A stretch of 64,000 nt of DNA from Massilia sp. H6. Its GTDB lineage: Bacteria; Pseudomonadota; Gammaproteobacteria; Burkholderiales; Burkholderiaceae_D. The stretch spans positions 3,906,001 to 3,970,000 of the forward strand of contig NZ_CP103371.1 in NCBI RefSeq assembly GCF_024802625.1, given 5' to 3'. A program made the translations under genes and the position numbers. Shown piece by piece: positions 7,190-14,891 of this stretch. The notes beneath the pieces are model-generated. The model was not told the origin of the DNA and ran no database searches. It saw nothing but the letters and a program-made list of their open reading frames with translations. Every line of letters starts with the position of its first letter. Positions within the stretch are counted from its first letter, which is position 1.

Positions 7190-8542
7190 TCAGCAGCCGG
7201 CGATGACCATTTTCTCGATCAGGATCGAGCCGGTCGACTTGTTGCCGCGGGTGAGGACGTCGTTGCCGACGGCCACGATTTGCTGGAACATCTCGCGCAT
7301 ATTGCCGGCAATGGTGATTTCTTCCACCGGATATTGGATTACGCCGTTTTCGACCCAGTAGCCGGAGGCGCCGCGCGAATAGTCGCCCGTGACATAGTTG
7401 ACGCCCTGCCCCATCAGCTCGGTAACCAGCAGGCCGGTGCCCATCTTGCGCAGCATGCCTTCGAAATCGTCGGCGCGTTTGGTCTGGGTCGATACCATGT
7501 CGAGATTATGCGAACCGCCGGCATTGCCGGTGCTGGCCATGCCGAGCTTGCGCGCCGAATACGAGGACAAGAAATAACCCTGTAGCACGCCATTGTCGAC
7601 GACCTTGCGCCGCACGGTCTTTACGCCTTCTTCGTCGAACGGCGCCGAACCGACCGCGCCGATCAGGTGCGGATCTTCGACGATGTTGATATGGTCCGGG
7701 AACACCGGCTTGCCGAGCGTATCGAGGAGAAAAGTCGACTTGCGGTACAGCGCGCCGCCCGACACCGCCTGCACGAAGGCGCCAAGCAGGCCGGCAGCCA
7801 GCGGCGCCTCGAACAGCACCGGGCAGGTGCGGGTGTCTAACTTGCGCGCGTTCAGGCGCGCCAGCGCGCGTTCGGCGGCGTAGCGGCCCACCAGCTCCGG
7901 CTTGGCCAACTGCTTCGGGTCGCGCGCCGAGGTGTACCAGTCGTCGCGCTGCATCTTATTGCCCTTGCCCGCGATCGGCGCCACCGATATGGTGTGGCGC
8001 GAGAACGGATAGCCGCCGATGAAGCCGCGGCTGTTGGCGCTCACGAAGTGCGACTGCTGCAGGTAGACGCTGGCGCCTTCGCTGTTGGTGACGCGCGGAT
8101 CGACCTCGAAGGCGGCGTTTTCGCAGCGCTGGGCCAGCTCGACGGCTTGCTCGGTGCTGATCTGCCACGGATAGAACAGGCGCAGGTCGCGCGGGTTCAT
8201 TTCAAGTAGGTCGGCATCGGGCAGGCCCGAGCAGTCGTCTTGCGCGGTGAAGCGGGCGATGTTCCAGGCCGCTTCGACGGTATCCTTGAGCGACTTGGTG
8301 GAGAAATCGGAGGTATTCGCGTTGCCGCGGCATTGCCCGACATAGACGGTAATGCCGATGCCCTTGTCGCGATTTTGCTCGATCGTCTCGATCTTGCCTT
8401 TACGCACGGAAACTGAAAGACCGCTTCCTTCGCTGATGTCGACCGACGCATCGGTGGCGCCCTGCTCGCGGGCAAACGTCAACATGTCGCGGGCGAGCTG
8501 TTTCAGCTGGTCCTGGGTGTGGGTAAAAGCGGAGTCGTTCAT
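7190..8542 (-). CDS. pmbA: Metalloprotease PmbA (TldE)
   Basis: 450 residues, typical for PmbA/TldE. Signatures seen are SGLSVSVRKGKIETIEQNRDKGIGITVYVG, HFVSANSRGFIGGYPFSRH, GALYRKSTFLLDTLGKPVFP and the C-terminal GASGYWVENGVIQYPVEEITIAGNM. PmbA pairs with TldD to form a cytosolic TldD/E protease known to process modified peptides and the CcdA antitoxin; TldE lacks the zinc motif, and none (HExxxH) is seen here. No tldD is in the window. The ATG at 8542 (MNDSAFTHTQDQLK) is chosen over an upstream start that would enter the darP-pmbA promoter spacer. Confidence 0.93.
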   Translation of the reverse strand: MNDSAFTHTQDQLKQLARDMLTFAREQGATDASVDISEGSGLSVSVRKGKIETIEQNRDKGIGITVYVGQCRGNANTSDFSTKSLKDTVEAAWNIARFTAQDDCSGLPDADLLEMNPRDLRLFYPWQISTEQAVELAQRCENAAFEVDPRVTNSEGASVYLQQSHFVSANSRGFIGGYPFSRHTISVAPIAGKGNKMQRDDWYTSARDPKQLAKPELVGRYAAERALARLNARKLDTRTCPVLFEAPLAAGLLGAFVQAVSGGALYRKSTFLLDTLGKPVFPDHINIVEDPHLIGAVGSAPFDEEGVKTVRRKVVDNGVLQGYFLSSYSARKLGMASTGNAGGSHNLDMVSTQTKRADDFEGMLRKMGTGLLVTELMGQGVNYVTGDYSRGASGYWVENGVIQYPVEEITIAGNMREMFQQIVAVGNDVLTRGNKSTGSILIEKMVIAGC

Positions 8543-8647
8543 ATCGTGTTTTTCGTGGCCAGCCCTAAAACAGTTATCATAGCAGCCGTTTACAGTTTTT
8601 ACTGATCGGCCCAGCGCCAATCGGATCATTCCGGAATTTCATCAAAT

Positions 8648-9253
8648 ATGCCTAATCCAAACCGCGGCTCCGTCGGCTTCCAGTCCAACGAGTTCGAGCA
8701 AGAATACGAACGCCCATCGAAGTCCGAGGCCAAGCGCCACTCGAACGAGCTGCAAAAGCTCGGCGAACAGCTGGTCGAAGCCGCGCGTGACCGGGTCAAG
8801 CGCGTCGAGATGCCGGAAGACGTGCGCGAGGCCATCCTCACCTGCCAATCCATCACCAACCACGAAGGCCGCCGCCGCGCCCTGCAGTTCGTGGGCAAGA
8901 AGATGCGCACGCTCGACGAAGAAGAAATCGCCGTCATCCAGCGCACCATCGACAGCTGGAAGGGCGCCTCCAAGGCAGAAACGGCTTCGCTGCACGCCCT
9001 CGAGCGCCGCCGCGAGAAGCTGCTGACCGACGACACGGCCCTGACCAAGCTGCTGGAAGAAAATCCGGAACTCGATGTGCAGCACCTGCGCACCCTGATC
9101 CGCAATGCGCGCAAGGAACAGGCTGAGTCCAAACCGCCGAAGGCCTATCGCGAAATCTTCCAGATTCTGAAAGACCTGAACAAGAAGTCCAAGCCGGCCA
9201 ATGCCGAAGGCGACGACGAGGAAGCAATCGATGACGAGTCCGGCGACGAATAA
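8648..9253 (+). CDS. darP: Ribosome biogenesis protein DarP (YjgA, DUF615)
   Basis: 201 residues, strongly charged and helical. KSEAKRHSNELQKLGEQLVE, ILTCQSITNHEGRRRALQFVGKKMR and VIQRTIDSW are DarP/YjgA family signatures. In E. coli the protein associates with late 50S assembly intermediates. It is longer at the C-terminus than I expect for DarP, with an acidic low-complexity tail (EGDDEEAIDDESGDE). It diverges from pmbA, an arrangement common in beta- and gammaproteobacteria, and its last 23 bp overlap the mog start in another frame. Confidence 0.93.
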   Translation: MPNPNRGSVGFQSNEFEQEYERPSKSEAKRHSNELQKLGEQLVEAARDRVKRVEMPEDVREAILTCQSITNHEGRRRALQFVGKKMRTLDEEEIAVIQRTIDSWKGASKAETASLHALERRREKLLTDDTALTKLLEENPELDVQHLRTLIRNARKEQAESKPPKAYREIFQILKDLNKKSKPANAEGDDEEAIDDESGDE

Positions 9254-9869
9254 GCACGACCAGGACGGCCACGTGCTCGTGATCGGCCTGGTGTCGGTAT
9301 CCGACCGTGCCAGCGGCGGCGTCTACCAGGACAAGGGCATTCCTGCCCTGAGCGACTGGCTGGCGCAGGCCATCACCACGCCCTATCGGCTCGAGACGCG
9401 CCTGATCGCCGACGAGCGCGCCGAGATCGAACGCACGCTGCTCGAGCTGGTCGACAGCGTCGGCTGCCACCTGGTGCTCACCACCGGCGGCACCGGGCCG
9501 GCGCGGCGCGATGTCACGCCCGAGGCCACGCTGGCGGTGGCCACCAAAGAGATGCCCGGATTCGGCGAGCAGATGCGCCAGATCAGCCTGCGCTTCGTGC
9601 CAACCGCGATCCTGTCGCGCCAGAGCGCGGTGATCCGCGAGACGGCGAACCATGCGGCACTGATCATGAACCTGCCGGGCCAACCCAAATCGATCAAGGA
9701 AACGCTCGAAGGACTCAAGGACGAGGCCGGCGAAGTCGTCGTCGGCGGCATCTTCGCTGCGGTCCCCTACTGTATCGACCTGATTGGCGGCCCCTATATG
9801 GAAACCAATCCGGACGTGAGCAAGACCTTCCGCCCGAAGTCGGCGCTGCGTCCTGCCACGCCCACGTAA
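9231..9869 (+). CDS. mog: Molybdopterin adenylyltransferase (Mog/MoaB family)
   Basis: 212 residues. The MPT-binding fold is shown by IGLVSVSDRASGGVYQDKGI near the N-terminus and by CHLVLTTGGTGPARRDVTPEATLAVATKEMPGFGEQMRQ in the middle. It is expected to adenylylate molybdopterin before molybdate insertion. The start ATG at 9231 (MTSPATNKHDQD) lies inside darP and gives a 23-bp overlap; an upstream ATG ten codons earlier would extend the overlap further. Mog versus MoaB cannot be separated by eye, but the length and the PGFGEQMR motif fit the Mog-like enzyme of betaproteobacteria. Confidence 0.88.
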   Translation: MTSPATNKHDQDGHVLVIGLVSVSDRASGGVYQDKGIPALSDWLAQAITTPYRLETRLIADERAEIERTLLELVDSVGCHLVLTTGGTGPARRDVTPEATLAVATKEMPGFGEQMRQISLRFVPTAILSRQSAVIRETANHAALIMNLPGQPKSIKETLEGLKDEAGEVVVGGIFAAVPYCIDLIGGPYMETNPDVSKTFRPKSALRPATPT

Positions 9870-9887
9870 CACTTCTTGAGGATGCAC

Positions 9888-10562
9888 ATGAACCAGCTGC
9901 TGGAAAACATCGAGATCGACACCGCGCCGAATCCGGAAATCGCCATCATCTGGCTGCACGGCCTGGGCGCCGACGGCAACGATTTCGTGCCGATGGTGCA
10001 AGAACTCGACCTGGCTGGCTTGCCGGGCATCCGGTTCGTCTTCCCGCACGCGAACACCATGCCGGTGACGATCAATGGCGGCTATGTCATGCGCTCGTGG
10101 TACGACATCGTCGCCACCGACCTGACCCGCCGCGAGGACGAAGGCGGCCTGCGCGCCTCGCAGCGCGACGTCGAAGCGCTGATCGCGCGCGAGAAAGCAC
10201 GCGGCATCCCGGCCTCGCGCATCATCCTGGCCGGCTTCTCGCAGGGCTGCGCCATGACGCTGCAGGCCGGCATGCGCCATCCCGAAACGCTGGCGGGCAT
10301 GCTGTGCCTGTCGGGCTACCTGCCGCTGGCGGCCAACGCCGGCGCCGAACGCACCGAACAGAGCCTGGCCACGCCGGTGTTCATGGCCCACGGCCGCCAG
10401 GACACCGTGGTGCCCTTCGCCCGCGCCCAGGAATCGGCCGAGATGCTGCGCCAGCTCGGTTACCAGGTCGAGTGGCACGAGTATCCGATGCCGCACTCGC
10501 TGTGCCTGGAAGAGGTGCGGGATATCTCGGCGTGGCTCAAGAAGGTGCTGGCAAAGCCCTAG
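9888..10562 (+). CDS. Alpha/beta-hydrolase carboxylesterase (phospholipase/carboxylesterase family)
   Basis: 224 residues. IIWLHGLGADGNDFVPMVQEL is the oxyanion segment of the acyl-protein-thioesterase-like carboxylesterases. The nucleophile elbow is ILAGFSQGCAMTL (G-F-S-Q-G), the acid is in HGRQDTVVPF, and the His in EYPMPHSLCLEEV, so the Ser-Asp-His triad is complete. A cytosolic short-chain ester hydrolase is the safest call. I use the ATG at 9888 because GAGG sits six bases upstream; an in-frame ATG at 9882 and TTG at 9876 are less favoured. The stop overlaps the convergent aminotransferase by four bases. Confidence 0.88.
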   Translation: MNQLLENIEIDTAPNPEIAIIWLHGLGADGNDFVPMVQELDLAGLPGIRFVFPHANTMPVTINGGYVMRSWYDIVATDLTRREDEGGLRASQRDVEALIAREKARGIPASRIILAGFSQGCAMTLQAGMRHPETLAGMLCLSGYLPLAANAGAERTEQSLATPVFMAHGRQDTVVPFARAQESAEMLRQLGYQVEWHEYPMPHSLCLEEVRDISAWLKKVLAKP

Positions 10563-11884
10563 GCCCGCAGGGCCGCCTCCACGGCATCGGCCAGCCGCGA
10601 CACGATCTCCGACAGATCCGCCGCCGTCGCAATGAAGGGCGGCGCCAGCAGCACGTGGTCGCCAGCCTGGCCGTCGATGGTGCCGCCCATCGGATAGACC
10701 ATCAGCCCGCACTCCATCGCCTTGGCCTTGATCGCCGCATGCAGCTTGCGCTCGGGGGCGAACGGGGTCTTGCTGGCGCGCTCCTGCACGAATTCCAGCG
10801 CCAAAAACAGGCCGCGGCCACGGATGTCGCCCACGTGCTCGTGGGTGCCGAAGACGTCGCCAAGCATGCGCCGCAGCGTGGCGCCGCGGCTGCGCACCCG
10901 CCCCAGCAAATCGTCGCGTTCGATCACCTTTTGCACCTCGAGCGCCGCCGCCGCCGCGACCGGATGGCCGATATACGTATGCCCGTGCTGGAATACCCCG
11001 CTGCCAGTGCGCAGGCAATCGACGATACCCTGGTGCGCCAGCACCGCGCCGATCGGCTGGTAGCCGGCGCCCAGGCCCTTGGCGATCACGATGATGTCGG
11101 GCGCTACGCCTTCCTGCTCGATGGCATACATGCTGCCGGTGCGGCCCATGCCGCACATCACTTCGTCGGCGATGAACAGGATGCGGTGGCGGTCGCAAAT
11201 GGCGCGCACGCCCTGGAAATACCCCGCCGTCGGCGGGATTGCGCCGCCGGTCGCCCCCACCACCGGTTCGGCCACGAAGGCGATGATGTTCTCAGGGCCG
11301 GCCTCGAGGATGCGGGTTTCGAGTTCATCCAGCAGGCCGGCGGTGTAGTCGCCGACGCTCTGGTGGGCGGGGCGGCCGCGGTATTCGTAGCAGGGGCCGA
11401 CCCGCACGGTGTCCATCAGCAGCGGCGCGAAGTCCTTGCGGCGCCATTCGTTGCCGCCGACCGCCAGCGCTCCCAGCGTATTGCCATGATAGCTCTGGCG
11501 ACGCGCGACGAACAATCTGCGACCTGGTTCGCCCGCCTCTACCCAGTACTGGCGCGCCAGCTTGAGCGCCGTCTCCATCGCTTCCGAACCGCCCGAGACC
11601 AGGTAGACGCCTTTGAATTTCTGCGGCGCGCCGCGGATCAGGCGGTCGGCCAGTTCCTCGGCCACCTCGGTGGTGAAAAAAGCGGTGTGGGCATAGGCGC
11701 AGCGGTCGATCTGGCGGTGCATGGCGGCGATCACGTCCGGATGGCCGTGTCCCAGCGACGAGACGGCCGCGCCGCCGCTGGCATCGATATAGCTGCGGCC
11801 GACGCTGTCGCGGATGTGGATGCCGCTGGCGGACACCGCGAGCGGAGGAACCTGGCGCAGGTTGCGGTGGAGGATATGGCTCAT
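10559..11884 (-). CDS. Class III (omega) PLP-dependent aminotransferase
   Basis: 441 residues. Fold-type I class III features are YIDASGGAAVSSLGHGHPDV, LVSGGSEAMETALKLARQY (PLP phosphate site), RRQSYHGNTLGALAVGG, the cofactor segment ILFIADEVMCGMGRTGSMYA with its Asp, and the Schiff-base Lys in IVIAKGLGAGYQPIGAVLAH. The group contains omega-amino acid:pyruvate and similar transaminases, but the substrate cannot be named from sequence. The start is supported by GGAAG before the ATG. It diverges from the carboxymuconolactone-decarboxylase-like gene across 113 bp containing inverted repeats. Confidence 0.9.
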   Translation of the reverse strand: MSHILHRNLRQVPPLAVSASGIHIRDSVGRSYIDASGGAAVSSLGHGHPDVIAAMHRQIDRCAYAHTAFFTTEVAEELADRLIRGAPQKFKGVYLVSGGSEAMETALKLARQYWVEAGEPGRRLFVARRQSYHGNTLGALAVGGNEWRRKDFAPLLMDTVRVGPCYEYRGRPAHQSVGDYTAGLLDELETRILEAGPENIIAFVAEPVVGATGGAIPPTAGYFQGVRAICDRHRILFIADEVMCGMGRTGSMYAIEQEGVAPDIIVIAKGLGAGYQPIGAVLAHQGIVDCLRTGSGVFQHGHTYIGHPVAAAAALEVQKVIERDDLLGRVRSRGATLRRMLGDVFGTHEHVGDIRGRGLFLALEFVQERASKTPFAPERKLHAAIKAKAMECGLMVYPMGGTIDGQAGDHVLLAPPFIATAADLSEIVSRLADAVEAALRA

Positions 11885-11997
11885 GGCGCTTCCTTCGAAA
11901 AGAACGACTTTGACAATAAGCGTGCGGCGCGCCGGTTCTTTTGATTTTTACTGGACGCTATGCAATTATTTTCTAATTACAACATCGGTGTTTTTCC

Positions 11998-12552
11998 ATG
12001 ACCGACCGACTCGGACCGATCGCCCCCGACGCCATGACGCCGGCCCAGCGCGCGGCGGCGCAGGCCATCATCGACGGCCCGCGCGGCGCGCTCTACGGGC
12101 CGTTCGTGCCGCTGCTGCGCAGTCCCGAGCTGATGGAATACGCCCAGCGCATGGGCGAGTACCTGCGCTACCGCAGCGCGATCGGCGCCAGGCTCTCGGA
12201 GCTGGCAATCCTGGTCACGGCGCGCCAGTGGAACCAGCAGGTGGAGTGGGCGATCCATGCGCCAATCGCGGCGCAGGTGGGCATTCCGCACTCGGTGATC
12301 CATGCGATCGCGCTACGGCAGCGGCCCGCGGACATGCTGGTGGACGAAGCGGTGGTGCACGACTTCTGCGTCGAGCTGCACGAAGGAAAATCGGTCTCGG
12401 ACCGGGTGTATGCCGATGCGCTGGCGCTGTTCGGAGAACAGGGCGTGGTCGACCTGATGGGGGTGAACGGGTACTACACCTTCCTGGCGATGGTGATGAA
12501 CACGGCCAGGACGGCGGTGCCGTGGTGTGCGGTGGAAGCGCTGCCGGACTAG
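11998..12552 (+). CDS. Carboxymuconolactone decarboxylase/AhpD-like family protein
   Basis: 184 residues. The core LSELAILVTARQWNQQVEWAIHAPIAAQVGIPHSVIHAI is the CMD/AhpD helical repeat with the conserved E-W-x2-H. The C-x2-C of peroxidase-active AhpD proteins is absent, so a redox role is unlikely. N-terminal FVPLLRSPELMEYAQRMGEYLR is also typical of CMD-like proteins of unknown substrate. It is followed, convergently, by a fumarylacetoacetate-hydrolase-family gene, so a role in aromatic or keto-acid catabolism is a reasonable guess only. Confidence 0.8.
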   Translation: MTDRLGPIAPDAMTPAQRAAAQAIIDGPRGALYGPFVPLLRSPELMEYAQRMGEYLRYRSAIGARLSELAILVTARQWNQQVEWAIHAPIAAQVGIPHSVIHAIALRQRPADMLVDEAVVHDFCVELHEGKSVSDRVYADALALFGEQGVVDLMGVNGYYTFLAMVMNTARTAVPWCAVEALPD

Positions 12553-12576
12553 CCGCCCTGGCAGCGCCAGGCCTGC

Positions 12577-13425
12577 TTACTTCGGGTAGGCCACCACTTC
12601 GGCCTGTTGCTCGCCCAGTCCCGCGATTCCCAATCTCAGCTGGTCGCCCTTCTTCAGGAAGCGCTGCGGTTTGCGGCCCATCCCCACGCCCGGCGGAGTG
12701 CCAGTGGTGATGATGTCACCTGGCTCGAGCGTCATGAAGCGCGACACGTAGCTGACGATTTGCGCCACCGTGAACACCATGGTGGAGGTGTTCCCGCTCT
12801 GCATGCGCTTGCCGTTCAGTTCCAGATACAGGTCGAGGTCCTGCACGTCGAACACCTCGTCGCGCGTGACCAGGAAGGGACCGACCGGACCGAAGGTATC
12901 GCAGCCCTTGCCCTTGTCCCACTGCGAGCCCATCTCGAACTGGAAGGCGCGCTCGGACACGTCGTTGACCACGCAGTAGCCAGCCACGAAGTTCAGCGCT
13001 TCTTCTTCGCTCACATACTGCGCGCGGGTGCCGATGACCACCCCCAGCTCGACTTCCCAGTCGGTCTTTTTCGAGCCCTTGGGCAGCTGGATCGGATCGT
13101 CCGGGCCGGACAGGCTGCTGATCGCCTTGGTGAAGAACACCGGTTCGGCCGGCACCGCGGCGCCGGTCTCCGCGGCATGATCGGCATAGTTCATGCCAAT
13201 GCCGATGAACTTGCCGACGCCTTTCACCGGCACGCCCAGGCGCGGGTTGCCGCGCACCAGCGGCAGCGTTTTCCAGTCGAGCTTTGCCAGCTTGCGCAAG
13301 GCCTTGTCGGACAGGACCGACCCGTCGATGTCATCGATTACCGTGGACAGGTCGCGCAGGCGGCCTTCTTCGTCGAACAGGCCCGGCTTTTCCTTGCCTG
13401 GGCGGCCATAGCGCACCAATCTCAT
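12577..13425 (-). CDS. Fumarylacetoacetate hydrolase family protein
   Basis: 282 residues. FIGIGMNYADHAAETGAAVPAEPVFFTK, DWEVELGVVIGTRAQYV, VNDVSERAFQFEM and the C-terminal ITTGTPPGVGMGRKP are the FAH superfamily signatures; the metal-binding E-x-E is present in WEVELGV. Family members hydrolyse or decarboxylate 2-keto acids (ureidoglycolate lyase, acylpyruvase, HpcE-type); the exact substrate is not decidable. The ATG at 13425 (MRLVRYGRPGKEKPGLFD) is the normal start; the longer open frame runs into the cytochrome gene. It lies 77 bp downstream of the cytochrome c lipoprotein gene on the same strand. Confidence 0.88.
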   Translation of the reverse strand: MRLVRYGRPGKEKPGLFDEEGRLRDLSTVIDDIDGSVLSDKALRKLAKLDWKTLPLVRGNPRLGVPVKGVGKFIGIGMNYADHAAETGAAVPAEPVFFTKAISSLSGPDDPIQLPKGSKKTDWEVELGVVIGTRAQYVSEEEALNFVAGYCVVNDVSERAFQFEMGSQWDKGKGCDTFGPVGPFLVTRDEVFDVQDLDLYLELNGKRMQSGNTSTMVFTVAQIVSYVSRFMTLEPGDIITTGTPPGVGMGRKPQRFLKKGDQLRLGIAGLGEQQAEVVAYPK

Positions 13426-13502
13426 TGTTGTCTTCCCGTGAGTAGTCAAGCCCGCAGCGGGCCGAGGCGGCGATGATACCAAGGATCGGTGCGGCCGGCG
13501 CC

Positions 13503-13859
13503 TCAGAGCATCAAGAGGTAAGCGCTCATGTCGATGGCATCGCGTTCGCTCACGCCCATGTTGGGCATGGCCGAATGCGGGTTGATCGCTTGCGGGTCGC
13601 GAATCCAGCGCACCAGGTTGGCCTGGTTGTTCTCCAGCGTTCCAGCCAGTACCTTGCGCTTGGAAAGGTCGGACAGCGGCCGGCCGACATAGACCTTGGA
13701 GCCGGGAACGGCCGGAATCATGTGGCATGACTGGCAGGCGTACTGGGTCAGCGCGATCTTGCCGCGCAGCGGATCGCCCTCGACGCCGGGACTCGGAACC
13801 GGCACGCAGCCGGCCAGCGCCGGCAGCAGCAGGCAAAGGAAGCATTGCAGCGGCTTCAT
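13503..13859 (-). CDS. c-type cytochrome lipoprotein (single heme)
   Basis: 118 residues. Residues 1-18 form a lipoprotein signal peptide with lipobox LAGC (C18), so the mature protein should be anchored on the periplasmic side. One heme-c site, C42-Q-S-C45-H46, is present; the likely Met ligand is in SAMPNMGVSERDAIDMSAYL. The heme domain resembles those of the 14490-14891 lipoprotein and of the oxidase subunit II tail (shared W-I/L-R-D/T-P, P-H-x-x-M-P, AYL). Its ATG overlaps the stop of the upstream cytochrome by four bases (ATGA), so both belong to one minus-strand unit diverging from the oxidase genes. Confidence 0.85.
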   Translation of the reverse strand: MKPLQCFLCLLLPALAGCVPVPSPGVEGDPLRGKIALTQYACQSCHMIPAVPGSKVYVGRPLSDLSKRKVLAGTLENNQANLVRWIRDPQAINPHSAMPNMGVSERDAIDMSAYLLML

Positions 13860-14398
13860 GGCGCTACCTCCGTGGCAGTGGCCGCACGAAAATCGTCGGC
13901 GCTCATTGACGACATGGTCTTGACAAACGCCACCACGGCCCAGATGTCGTCGTCGGGCAGGTGGTATTCCCAGGCCGGCATGCCGCTCATCTTGATGCCG
14001 TTTTTCGTAACCCAGTACAGCTCGCGCGGCTGCCAGCGCAGGGTGGCATCGACCAGCGGGCCGGGAATCGGCTGCATGCTCATGCCGAAGGTCGACTGCG
14101 CGACGCCAGGGCCGCCGTGGCACTGCAAGCAGTGGTCGCGATAGACCTGGGCGCCGCGCTGCAACTGCTGCGCGCCGCCCCAAGGCGGCACCTTTACATC
14201 CTGGGCATGGTTCTGGACCGACCGCGTCATGCCTTCTTCCAGCACCGTGTAAATGAAGGGGAAGTGCTGGGCGGTGGCCCCGATGTTATACCAGCCGCCG
14301 TACAGCATGGCGAGACCGGCCGCGCCTGCAGCGACCCCGGCAGCGAGCAGCGTAAGTACGGCGGTCCTGGCGATCAGCCGGTGGCGGTTGGAGAGCAT
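13856..14398 (-). CDS. Membrane-anchored or secreted monoheme cytochrome c
   Basis: 180 residues. Residues 11-32 are a hydrophobic stretch (TAVLTLLAAGVAAGAAGLAM) that could be an uncleaved anchor or a signal peptide. The heme site is C90-L-Q-C93-H94 followed by GGPG, and SGMPAWEYHL supplies the likely Met ligand. GPLVDATLRWQPRELYWVTKNGIKMSGMPAWE is the pattern of cytochromes that accompany alcohol dehydrogenases and caa3-type oxidases. It is the first gene of the minus arm, 91 bp from the divergent cytochrome gene that opens the oxidase operon. It may donate electrons to the oxidase. Confidence 0.85.
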   Translation of the reverse strand: MLSNRHRLIARTAVLTLLAAGVAAGAAGLAMLYGGWYNIGATAQHFPFIYTVLEEGMTRSVQNHAQDVKVPPWGGAQQLQRGAQVYRDHCLQCHGGPGVAQSTFGMSMQPIPGPLVDATLRWQPRELYWVTKNGIKMSGMPAWEYHLPDDDIWAVVAFVKTMSSMSADDFRAATATEVAP

Positions 14399-14489
14399 GC
14401 TGGAGGGGAGCGTCCGATTGGATATGTTAAAAAAAATACATCATTCTTTGTGTATTATAAAAGCCACTTCATAATCCTGATTTCCAAGC

Positions 14490-14891
14490 GTGCGCACCCT
14501 TACATCCCACCACTTTGTCTCTCAAACCACACACCGTGTCGGCCTGGTGCTGGTTTGTGCCGCCATACTGGCCGGCTGCAAGGGAGACTCTGGCGTGGTC
14601 GCCGTGCCTGGTGGCGATGCGCAGCAAGGGCTGCGCCTGGTCACCCAGTACCAGTGCGGCGCCTGCCACTCGATACCCGGGGTCCAGGGCGCGGCCGGCG
14701 AGCTGGCCCCGGCGCTCGACCATATCGGACGCCTGAGCTATATCGCCGGCGGCATCCCCAACCAGCCCGCCAACATGGTGCAATGGCTGCGCACGCCGCA
14801 CGCCGTGAAACCCGGCACCGAGATGCCGCCCATGGGCCTGACGGAGCAGGAGGCGCGCCACATGGCGGCCTTCCTGTACACACTGCGATGA
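14490..14891 (+). CDS. c-type cytochrome lipoprotein preceding the caa3 oxidase genes
   Basis: 133 residues beginning at a GTG; an in-frame TGA at 14478 leaves no other upstream start. A signal peptide with lipobox ILAGC gives lipidated C30. One heme-c site, C56-G-A-C59-H60, is present, and TEMPPMGLTEQEARHMAAFLYTLR supplies Met ligand candidates. It is the first gene of the plus-strand oxidase operon, and its stop overlaps the subunit II start (ATGA). The heme domain is a close relative of the 13503-13859 lipoprotein. It is probably an electron donor or structural part of the oxidase. Confidence 0.85.
   Translation: MRTLTSHHFVSQTTHRVGLVLVCAAILAGCKGDSGVVAVPGGDAQQGLRLVTQYQCGACHSIPGVQGAAGELAPALDHIGRLSYIAGGIPNQPANMVQWLRTPHAVKPGTEMPPMGLTEQEARHMAAFLYTLR

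Noticed and set aside
8934..11198. 754-residue minus-strand frame spanning mog and the esterase
   Set aside because: It runs through three genes on both strands in a shadow frame; no start signal or domain.
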